Source: Cryptomeria japonica
Lineage: Eukaryota > Streptophyta > Pinopsida > Cupressales > Cupressaceae
Assembly: GCF_030272615.1 (NCBI RefSeq)
Contig: NC_081414.1
Span: 310,573,664 to 310,637,663, forward strand
Length of the DNA: 64,000 nucleotides
Reading direction: 5' to 3'
The notes under the pieces are model-generated. The model saw only the letters and a list, made by a program, of their open reading frames with translations. It did no database searches and was not told the DNA's origin. The position numbers and the translations under genes are program-made. This document shows positions 12,801 to 24,800 of this stretch, piece by piece (within the stretch, counting starts at the first letter, position 1; every line of letters starts with the position of its first letter).

Positions 12801-15800
12801 GTTTTGGCTTGGTATGCTAAGGTATTGAGGTTAGAAAGAGTCTTGGCCATTTTCCATGCCATTTCTCATGCATTTGCTGCCACGTTTTTCAGTTTTTGCC
12901 ATTTTTTCAAAAACGTGGCTAGGGTTTTGGAATACGGTTAATTTTTTTTTTAAGAGATATTCTTCTTTATTTCAAAGATTGATTATCTTTTGGAGAGGCA
13001 TTTTCACATTGGAGCAAGGTAAGATTTATTTTCTTCTTGTTTCTTTTTTCTTGTTTTCTTGTTTTTTTCTTTCTAGTTGTAAATTTGTAAATGGTTGGTT
13101 CTTCCCCAAAAATCAGATTTTGTGAGAGAGATTTTCCCTTTTGTAAAGCAATTTTAGAATTGCATTGTTCTTCCCCATTTTCCCTCTTTACTTGTATTCG
13201 GGATTTTAAATTCCGATTACAAGTTGGATGAAAATCATTGTTCTTCCCTTACGGATAAAAGATTTAACCATCTTTTTTTTTGAAATCCGGGTTGCAAGTT
13301 GAAAGTTCTTCCCATTTTTGCATTGGCAAAGTTCCAAGTGATCTTCTTGAAATTCATTTTTACCTATCCGCTTCCAATTCCCTCATCCGTACATACCAAT
13401 TCATCCACTCATTTCACACCTTCATTCATTTTCCCCATTTAAAGTCTACTTGCAGTCAGCCATCCAGAACCCGAAATTGGTCCAAAATGCACTCAAAAAA
13501 CACTTGAAAATGAGTTTTAAAGGACCAATTACAAGTGCAAACTTGTAGTTACCCATTACACATATGAAGTTGCATGTTTGTTCCCACATTTGCAAGTTAA
13601 TGCTCTTGTTTTTCCCACACATGTAATGCAGCTTCCAAAACCCGAAATTCACTTGTGAGCCCATTTTCGCATCAATTTATCCCTTCCCTTGTCAGTCCGG
13701 TTTGCACACACGATCTACCAAATCAATGGATTAAGGCATGGGCCTTATTTTGCAAGAAGATTTCAAGAATGAAGGATGATACAAAGAAGAGATACAACAA
13801 CAATTCATGGTTGAGAGCATAGAATGCTTTCAAGACAAAGATGGTCATGACATGAAAAGAGGAAGGCAGCCCGTTCCCTCTTGAAAAGCTAGTATTACCC
13901 CAAGCAAGAAGACAAGGATGCAAGTTCCCATTCCGGTTCAAGATGTCTTTACCAATCTAGAATACTTCAAGTTCTAGCATCCTGAAGCGACATGAAGATC
14001 ATCACAGACAAAGGATGATGCAGTTAGAGTCGTGTCTTTAGACACATGGAATAGTTTTAGTTATGCATTTGTAATTTCGTTTTGACAAGTTACATGTAAA
14101 AATATTTTTTGTAAAATGCAAGTTACACATTACTTGCACTTTTGTAATTACATGTAAGACAACTACAAGTTGTGTCCGATTAGGACTGTAGTTGGAATAA
14201 GTCTTAGTTAGTTGGAGTAACTCTTAGTTAGTTAATGAAGTCTCAGTTAGTTATTGAATGAGTCTTGGTGGTTGAGAGAATCTCTCAAGTTAGTTAGGAT
14301 CCTCCCACCTTTTTCTCAAGGCTCCTCTTCTATAAATACTGGAGGAGTCTATTGTAATATTTATCTTTTGGAAAGCAAGCAAAAACTCTGCCAAATTTAC
14401 AGCAAGAAGTCTTTGAGCTTATGTATGTGAATTGAAGGTTTTGAAGAATAATAAAGAAGGATTACTCAAGTTTTGAGTCTTTGAGCTACATGTTTGAGTT
14501 TGAATCTTTTTATTCCTTCTATGCAAAGTATTTCTAAAGGGGCTTAGTCCAATCTGATTTGAAGTCTTTGAGCTGCAAGTAGAGAAGATTAATTAAAATA
14601 GGAAACTCTCTTGAAGGAGCAGCAAGTCTTTGAGCTTGCGTCCATTCTTGAGGAAAATTACTGTTTGATAAGAAATAGCAGCAAGTCTTTGAGCTTGCAT
14701 TAGTTCTTGTCTTTGTGTTAAAAGAATAGATTATTCCAGTCTTTGAGCTGTTATCTTTTATTCGTTGTAAAATTTAGTATAGCAAAGGGTAGATAGGACT
14801 TCCAATAGTCAAGTCTTTGAGCTTGATATTGCTGTCCCGTCCCGAAGGAAGTGACGGGAGTCTTTGAGCTTTCAGGAAACTTCACTTCCTTTCTCTCATT
14901 TTACTTGAAAGTGGTTACTGCTGTTATTCAATCGCTATCCTTTTCTGTGAAGAGAAAAAGGATATTGTCTTTCTTGAAAAAAGAAGAAAGATTGCTGTCC
15001 CATCCAATTTTATTTTCCAAGTTGTAGTTAGATAGGGGGAGCCTTCCCTTAATTAGGAGAGTTTTTACTCGTGTGCTGTAGTTGAAACCACAATTTTGTA
15101 TATTTCCCCAAGTGTACAAAATTTTCAACCAACATAACCAACACCAATCATTACAGGAGAGTGAACGATGCATTTTCAATGCATATTGTTTGGAGTCTAC
15201 AAAGAGGTTTTCACAAGAGGTTATCCTCAGAGGCTAGAAAATTGGTGGAAGAGTATGTTGCATGGTTCATCCAATTTCCCAGGTTCACGTATATCAGAGT
15301 CCAAGGGTTTGATGGCAATCCTCTTCGGCTACCAAGGCACCCAACAGATAAAATAATCCTACTAGAGGTAACAAGAAAGTTGACAATATACAACAAAATT
15401 CAGAAGAAGGAAAAGAAAGGATTACAATTTCCCTTCATCATGGGAGATGCATATGAAGTTTGTCTGTCATAGTCGGTGGAGGAAAAGGCAGCTGAGGAGT
15501 TGCAGTTCTATGGGCTCACCACATACACAATAGGGGAAAACTTTGATCCATATAACAAGATCAAGACGGCATGTGGTTGGAGACATCGGCATAGAGAACA
15601 TCTGGAAGATTACTAGGCAAACGCCAATGATGATTTTGAGATTCGAAGAAGAATATTTTCCAAATTGTCACTGAAGCTAGTGCGAATTTGTAAATTCTTG
15701 TCAATGCCTAATCAGTTAGGAGAGGACGAAAATAGACTGCACCCAGACTTTGAGAAGGAAAAGAACAAGCCCATTTTCCCACCAAATTGGACTGATCCAG

Positions 15801-18800
15801 AGATATCCGATCTTGACGCAGTCACAAGACAGGTGACTAAAAGAGCCAAGCGCTGAATTGACACACAAATTAGCAAATTCCAAGCCCTTGGTACCCCATT
15901 GACATATGATTACATGGGCGATCATGAATCACAATCTACTCAAGATGGAATTACTAAGGAAACACGGGATGATACGGATGAGCATGAACAAGGCCAACAA
16001 GAAGATAATAGTCAAAGGAAAGGCATGAAGATTGCTGAAAGTCCAAGTTTAAGGAAGGCAAAGAAGCAAAATGTGCCAAGTAAAGGACCAAACTCGAAGA
16101 AGCAGAAGACAGTGACACCTCAGCCATCACCAAACATTTCTCCGAGCGTAGAAGAAGTGGACCTATTTACAAGAGAAAAGATGTCTCATCCCAGGAATGA
16201 AAGCTGAATGGAGATTGAGTCTAGTGTACTTGACAAGCAGAGAGGAAACGCTTCCATGGGACCTCCCCACTAAGAAACGTTGAACAAGAATCCCACCAAG
16301 ATAAAGATTTGAACATCATGGATTTCTTTGATCAACAACATATGACAGTAGAAGTGGAAGGCTTGGGGAACCCCAATTTTCTCCTTCTCTACGGAAATTC
16401 TCATCAGGATGAAACTTTTCAAGGACAACAAGAATAAATGGAAGTGCATAGTCAGCCATCAAAAATACCAGTGTGGCTAAAGGACTGAATCAGGAAAGAC
16501 CCAGGAGAAGATGGTGATCCGGCAACAGAATTGGAATAACTCCTCAATCAGATAAACAAGCCAAAAGGAATGAAGACAGCCAAGAAGTTCTCTTGGATGA
16601 TAAGAGGAAAATCAGGATCAAGAATTCAACATGTTCCTAGAGTAGATAAGACAAGGGATGAGATTACTCCAAAGGATTATGATGTAACAGAGATTGATTT
16701 AGGACCTACTTCAAGAGCCCGAGTCATTGAAGATTTTGATGATTCCACTCAAGCATTGAAAGATCAAATCAAGAAATTGGAAGAAAAGTACCAGAAGTTG
16801 AAGACCGACCATAAAGCCTTACGTGGATATGCGCAATGCCTAATGAAGCCAATTAGGCAGCAAGATGAAACATTTGTCCCACCCATTGCCCTTTCAAGGG
16901 AATCAATTGAAGGTCTTCAAGAAATGAAGGTGATTGCTTAGGGAACTAAAGACTGGGTGAAGAAAGTTCACAACGAGGCAGATATATTCATTGAAGACTT
17001 GGTGCATATGTACAACAAGATTTTGGCCATCCTCAGTTTAATCCAGGATATTGATCATGCTTGGGAAGACACTCATATCTATCAAGACATGACTATTCCA
17101 TGCCTAGGAGCATTGATGGAGATTCCTCGAGACACATTGATGGAAAGAGTGATTAGGGAAAAGGAAGCATGTGACTTCTCCAAATGCTACTGTGCAGTAA
17201 TATCAAGAAAGGAAGCCTTCAAGAAACAAATGAAGAATTAGCACGGCTAAGGAGGATACTCAAAGAAATTCAGATGGAAATCCTCTACTCAACGGAGGTA
17301 TTGTTTATGCAAAGAAATGGGAGATAAAAGAGATGACTACAGATAATTTGAAGAGCAAGGTCAAGGAACACCTTTTTATGGACATGAGTTCTTTCTCAGA
17401 GAGTCGCTTGGATGACATATCCATATTCATTAGTTTCATGAACAAGATTCGGGAACTCAAGCCAACCTGGGAGAAGACTCTCAACCAATGTGAAAAGGAT
17501 ACAACAGTCATGGAGTACAAGCATGAGACTGTGCCATGCATCTCCGTAGATGAACTCGAGATAGTGGTGTCTAGGGTCATTGAAATTGCCAACAAAGAGA
17601 GAGATAAGAGACACTTCTAGATGATGAGTTGTTTGAATCTTAGTTCACATCTAATAGTGGTGATTAGTGGTGAAATCCTTTGCTCATACCTTTAATGAAT
17701 AGATGATTTCTTTTCATTGAGTAAGATTAGTCTGAGCTTGTTTTGTGTATGTTTAACTTCTATCCTTAGATAGATATTGTTCATTTTTATGATAATTATT
17801 TAAGGAATGAAAATCATAAGCACAACCTTTGAAGATTGTACCCACTTTGTCTAGTTGTTTCTTTTGGCAAACCTAAGTGTGGTTTGATTTCACCCAATCA
17901 TTCACCGTCTCTTGAATTCTTAGGAGTAGAGTAGAATTCATAACCCAGTCCTCTTTTTCCGTTTTTTGGAATTCCGTGATCCAAAATCCAAAAGAAGAGA
18001 ACCTTCATTGCCATACGTTTTGTACCATACATTCCTTGAGAGTGAATCATTCCATGTCCTCGTTGCAATTGAAGAACAAAAAAAGTGTAAGTCCCCCTTC
18101 GATTACCAACATACATTATACCAAACGAGCTATATCCATATATCATAAAGTGTGATGTCCTCGATATAATTAAATAATAAATCTAATTTCTTTATTGTAA
18201 GGCCCCAAATTTAATAACAAATCTTTCAGGCCCTTTTATTTAATTGGATTAGGCAAGTTTTGGTTGGTCGTGACGGCCCGTTTGTAACCCTTCGGAAAGT
18301 TTCTCGGAGCCCATATATATGGCCGAGTTAGTCATTATTGTAGGTATGCGAATTTGGTATTTTCCCCTTGTTTGGGCGAATTCCAGTTGGAGTTCAGCTT
18401 GTCTGTCATTTCAAAGGTGAGAGATCCTCCCTACTTGGCATCAGCAGTTTCGGTGGGAGTTCTCCTCACCCTAGTCTGCTTTTGTTCCGGGTCTATGTAA
18501 TCTGTTGTGCAATCATTATCAATATAATTTCTCTTTCCATGTGCGAATCTTCATCTAAGTCTTGTGTCTGGAATAATAATTTCATTTCTTTATACAAACT
18601 GAGCATTTGGAGGGCTCGAGGCGAAACTTGGCGGATATTCACTAACCGTATGGCCACTACCGTACACCCAGCCTACACAACCACATTCACTCACCGTATG
18701 GTCAAAGCAAACATACCACCGTACACCCAAACACTCACCGTATGGTCAAGGCAACATACCACCGTACACCCCCTTCACTGTATGACCTACCTTCTTCCCA

Positions 18801-21800
18801 CCGTACGGTCTGCTTGGCACCACCGTATGGCCTGCCTCACACCACCGTACGGGTTGTTTCACCCACCGTACAACCCTTACACCGTACGGCCCCTCACTCC
18901 ACCGTACGGTCTTCACAGTGTACGGCCCCCCTCTTCTTACCACCATACGGTCTATCCACCATACGACCTTCCTCTGCTAGTTCAACAGTCTTTGCCAGTT
19001 CACCGTAGGGTCAGGGAACATTACATAAAGTCACAAGTTTGAGTAGGAACCTTGGAGTCGCCTCTATGATCTTTGCAATCTTAGCATACGAGGGGTCTTT
19101 GCTCAATAGAGGATAAAGTGTCTTTGGCATCTTTATTTTGCGTTGGTTTGGTCATAAAACACCCATCAACAATACTAAGCACCATTTTTTCTTCCTCATA
19201 CCTATTCTCACACTCTTGGCTTTTTCTTGTTTATATTTTTCTAATACATTGTTATTTGATGTGTTGAATTATCTACCTGTTCTCTCATTCTTGTCCATTG
19301 TCCACTTATTTGCTATGATTTTTTTGGTGTAGCTTTATGTATATGTTATAATTGAGCCTTCTTTTCATCTAGTAAAACATTCCTCAGTTGAAAATTGAAT
19401 TGAACATGTACTTAATATCTACATGAATAATTAAACATTGTTAGAGATGCACTTGGAACCTCCTTTTTTTTTTTTGTTTTTCAATTGTCCACATTTTTTT
19501 CAGTCCCATTTGCTATGTCCTCACTCCTATAGTGTGCATAGGATTTTGAGTAGTAAGCTTAAGGATACCTTAACTCTTAATTAAGTTATATGATCATTAT
19601 TATATTCTTATTTAGATAATTTGGTCATCCTATGTGTTATATTTAGGTATCTAATTCAGCCTGAGTGACATCCAAAGCATAAGTAGGGTATATAGAAGAG
19701 GAAGATGTAGTTATTATTACCATATTGAGTATTGAGTTGTTATTTAAGACTATTGAGATGTCCCCCTCGAAGTGAATTAGGAGGTTGCCTGTAATGTCCC
19801 CTACTAGGTTTAGGACTGTTTTAACCATAATTAATCTATTTCAACAGACTTATGACTTAAACTAAATTTATTAGGAGACAATTCTATCTTAACATGACTA
19901 AAATCACGGATAACGTAATCTTCTTTCTTATGTTGAATTGATGCTAATCCAATCTGATTTATTTTCTCAGTCTTACTTGTTCATTCAGATTATTGTTTCT
20001 ATATATGTATGTATATGTATACGTATACGTATACGTATACATATATGCATATGCATATGATCTTATTGATAATACAATATTATTATATATATAAATATAT
20101 TATCCATATTCTGATTTGAAAATATAAATAAACAAATAAATGAATTATATTATATTATAAATCATTTATATATTTATTAGTTACCTGTTTATTAACTACC
20201 TATTAGATGATATATTATATATTACTACAGAATAGTTTCCAGAAATTATTATATTATTATTAGTATTAATATAATTACTAGAATTCTGCATAAGAATATT
20301 ATCAGTTGCATAAATTAAGCATACATATCAAGCACATCTCATGCATACCACTATGGACAAGGAGTTTACTGCCTGTAACTGAATAAGAGTTCTGATCTGA
20401 TCTGATCGATGGCTGCCCGATAATATATATACCCTTTTTCCTTCCCTTCATGCATGCCTTTCTGATTGTTGGGGAGCGCCTTTATATTCTTTGTTTGCTG
20501 ATGCAGAGATACAACTCTTACCAAGGGTTGCATGTTAGGGACGACATGTCTTATTAGCTGGCTAACTGTTTGTAAGGGTGGCACCCTTAGGTTCATCGCA
20601 ACTCTTCTTACAACTAAGCCGCTCTCTCATCATTACTATTGTTAGTGCTAATTACCATTGTTTAATCGATCAAGTATCTTCAATCAATCATTAAATATTA
20701 TTATTGATCAAAACATATCAAATATTATTATTGTTTAAACACTAAAACTTTGAACTGCTGTGCTTTCGTCCCTTAAGGCCGGCGATGGTAATTAGTGAAG
20801 TCACCGATTTTGTTGATAAATATTATATTTTATTATTGCTTTATTTATTTATTTATATTACTTATATTATTATTATTTGATAAATATGAATTTAATATTA
20901 AGCAATATAAATTTAATATTAAATCTTATTTGTTATTAATAAATAATGATCATATATAACATAAATAATAATCATAACAAATAATAAACATTAATAATAA
21001 TTATATATTAGAGGAAAATCGTGAAGTCTCATAAATGAGACGATTTTCCAATATTATTAAATGTTAATTAATAAATGTTTTAATTATCGTATTTATTTAA
21101 TCACAATAATCAAATGTCCAAAGAGGGGTTATGACATTGCCCTCTCGAAATTGCATATTATTATCAAGTATTTGCAATATATTTCCTATCATATTCTTCT
21201 ATTGTGCAAGCTGCTTCATTACAGCATTACCAATTATTGCCCATTTGTGTAAACTATTTAAAAATTAAACTAAATTATATTACATTTAAACTTCCCCTTA
21301 GATAAATCAAATGAAATACAATGACAGTGCATACTAATACATCAATGACCACAGATCCATACATTTAAATGTTAATTGGTCATAAAATAGCACAATCAAA
21401 TAAAAAAGTACAAATATCCTATAAGTAAGAAAAGAGCTGAAATTACATTTCAATGTTCATAAGTCATAAAATGACACAATCAAATAAAAAAATATAAATA
21501 TCCTATAATTAACAAAATAAGCATGGATCAAACCAAGAGCTAAGATTACATTGCTCATGCTCTATCTTCAATTTCCATGTGCTATAAAAATGGCATGGTA
21601 TCAAATATGCTAGTGTTACGATCACCGCTAAAATTCTATCACCATAAATACCATAGATGTTAGCTCTTCTAACCCATGCTTTGCTACAAACCTTCAAGAG
21701 CGTTGGTCTCTTCCTAAGGTCCACTACCTTGATCTTTATCATCTTCGCGATGCATTCAAAGTTACTTTCCTTACAAGGCTATTAGTGCTTAGATCTATAG

Positions 21801-24800
21801 CTCAGGATTTAACTCCTTCAGCTTTGCCCCTCAAGTTATTTTAACATTTCTTAGAGCTTAGTCTCTAGTTACTTTTCATAATCTAGAGCCTTTTACTCTA
21901 TAACATCTCTAATGACTCTACATGTACTTTTGAGTTCCAATTATCTACATTGATATTTTGGACATTAACAAAATTCATTTGTTTCTTTCTTCTAAATTAA
22001 CAACAATGTTATCAGTAACCCATCCAAGATCAATAGTATGTATTCTAATGTTGAAGACAAGACATCGTGAACTACAAATACCATTTGAACTAGCATTTGA
22101 ATGAACATAGAACAAAAGATGTAAAAAGAATTGTAGCTTTACCCCCATGCATCCTCCACCAAATTAACTTGTCAAAAGCCATAAAATGTTTGTGCCCCCT
22201 CAACTTAGGTTCTTTTAAAAAGGGTGTGTGCAATAATAGAAACAAGATGCTGAAGTTCTATGGCCTCCATGCTATATATCTTCTTGGTGGCATCACAAAA
22301 ACACAAATTTACCTCCTTGTCATCAATAAGTGTAACTCGTCCAAGCCTCTACATGCCTCATTTTGTGATAAGCACATATATTACCATGTTTAGCTATATG
22401 TTTATCAACTTCCACACACATTGAAACAAATGTTGAATCCTTTGTGTGTAGAACTCTTGTCTAGAATCTCTCTCACGAATGGTAGGCCTAACTTACCCAA
22501 TATGTTAGAGGTCCTACATAATTTATGTTAAATAACTTGTGAAAGTATCTAGAGTGACTCTCCATTTTGAAAAACTTCACCATTGTTCTAATGATTGTCT
22601 CCAAATAATTTATGTTGGAGTAATAAAGACATTATCTAATTATTCAATTAATTATGTCTTTTTATTTTTATTTTTATTTTTTTAATGGCAAGTGCTATCT
22701 TTGTGGGGATAGCTCCCTATATTACTTTTCAAATCAAAATACATCACTATCCATACAGGTGAAGATGAACTAATTACAATCCTCCCTTACCTAATCAAAC
22801 TCAAACCTACAACAAACATATGACACTCCCTACCCGACAGATGACATACTATAACTATAATGATTTACAAATTTTGAGAACAGACTCAAATATACTTCGG
22901 GATCATAGCCAACTGCTCTCCAATCTTCACCGCCGTCTCCGATGAGACCTCAAATAGCCAAGTATCGTCCGACTCTAGCAATTTTTGAAAAGGTGTCATA
23001 TTATCATTCATGACTCCCACTCTATAAACCTCCCAAGCTTCATCAATGTAATTCCTCTTCCTCTCCTTTACAGTCAAGATCTGTGCATATGCCTCATCTT
23101 CCTCTACATCCACTTCCTCCTCATACTCCTCTTCCTCACTATCTATCCCTTCTTCGGAATCCGAAGCAAACAAAATTTGTTGAATCAAAATATGACATCA
23201 AAATGCTGACCCATTAATTTTCTTCCAGATTAAAAACTGCATTGGCAACACCGTGCCCATTAGCAGCGGCTATAAAAACCCGGCCATCCTCTGCACACTA
23301 GCCTCCCTAGAGTCCAAGATATCAACCATCGGACACACTATCACTTCAAAAATGTAGCCATCACACCCATGTCTTCCTAATCCCAAGGTAGTCTCAGCCA
23401 ATCTATACATCGCCCTGTATGTGAGATCGTCCGCAAAGAAGAACCTCCTAATCTGCTTTTGCATATTCTCCTCCTCACACTTGCAACTGACCCCAAAATG
23501 AAACACCATTTTGCGATCTCGCAACTCCCTGAGAGACTAGAGGCCGACTACTCGCCTACTTTCAACCACCCTCCTCCACTCAACTCAACCTGTAATATTC
23601 CTCTGTTACTTCCCCTATAAACTATACTCGTTTTTGGATTCTTCTACCGGCTCATATCTTCCTCTTATCGAGAATGTACTTGATCTTAGATCAAATCTTA
23701 GCAAATTTGCGCCAATTCCCATACTTCCTCATCTACTTTGCTCTTTTGATGCCACGTTTGTATCTCGGCTAAACATCTTACTATTTGTTTGTCACCACCT
23801 ACTCGAAAAGATTCCTTCGCTGCCTCCATAGTCTTTTCATCGCCTCTCTCCTCTCTTGGCTTTCCTCTAAGAGGTGTCATGTCTAACCCACTCCTACACA
23901 TGGTATCCCATTCCTCTCTGATTGAATCATTGAATAAAAAAACTCCTCCTCGGGGTCTTCATTTGACCAATATGTAACCTCCTTCGCTGAAACTCCTTTG
24001 TTTGCTAAGTGGTTCGCCGCTCTGTTTCCTTCTCTGAATATATGCCTGATTCTATAATCTGTCAACTTATCCAACATTTCACAGATACAAGGCAACCATT
24101 CACTCAATCTCCAGTTGCTGAATTTGGATCTTACCACACCATTTATAACCACTTGTGAATCTCCATCTATAATCACCTTAGAAATACCTCTCTCTACGCA
24201 TAGCTTAATTCCAACAACCAAGGTGTTGATCTCAGCCACATTGTTCGTAGTCCTTCCCAAAGGCCCCATAACTGTATATATTGGTCTACCGGCTTCATCC
24301 CGAACGATAGCACCCATACCAGATTCCCCTGGGTTACCTTTACTTGCCCCATCAAAGTTCCATTTGTACCAATCTCTCGGAGGGGGTTCCCAGCAATTAT
24401 CTGTCCCTCTTTTCCTTCTATCTTTTACTGTGCATCCTCCAACGTCCCTTAAATTCCAGCATTTTTCCATCTCTTTGTCCCATTTTGTAAGTGTAGTGAT
24501 TCTTTTCCCCATCATCTTACCGGCTACTATTTCCTCAATGGCTGACTTCAACTTGTCCAAAAGAGCCTCTATTGAAAGTTCCTCCTCACGAAACACCCTT
24601 CATTTTCTTTCTTTCCAAAGATGCCAGACCACCATAGAGGGACCCACTATCCACAAATCTCCCCACTTTGAATTCTTCCCATGGATGGGCCAAGACGTCA
24701 AAAAGTCAATCAATTTCTGACTTCTAACCATTTTCTAGCTCAGTCCTTCCGCCAACCAATTCCAACAACGTTCAGCTACTGGGGACCAATAAAACAAGTG

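Larger units (their letters stand above)
11697..15150 (+). mobile_element. Non-coding 5' part of a large non-canonical LTR-type element
   Basis: The region reads as a long promoter and leader: two sets of tandem repeats (12.08-12.58 kb), a repeated AGTCTYAGTTAGTT phrase (about 14192-14300), a TATA box (14332), the eight-copy AGTCTTTGAGCT leader array (14408-14870), and then a broken coding region from 15161. That layout resembles the U3-R-U5-leader of an LTR retrotransposon carrying a non-standard gene. I could not find exact LTR ends, a primer-binding site or a matching 3' LTR, so the boundaries are provisional. Confidence 0.45.
18086..19171 (+). repeat. LTR 3' segment, second copy, split by a solo LTR
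   Basis: 18086-18150 and 19026-19171 together match positions 1-206 of the window. The match includes TAAGTCCCC near the start, AACCTTGGAGTC, and an end CCATCAACA at 19171. The two parts are separated by a solo LTR with its own target duplication. Confidence 0.55.

Noticed and set aside
18368-19042. A 224-codon open frame as a proline/histidine-rich protein gene
   Set aside because: It lies inside a solo LTR, its second half is a translation of the CCGTACGG array, and it runs past the LTR end into the target duplication.
24115-24720. A 201-codon plus-strand frame
   Set aside because: It is the antisense shadow of the LINE RNase H region, which has clear catalytic motifs on the minus strand.
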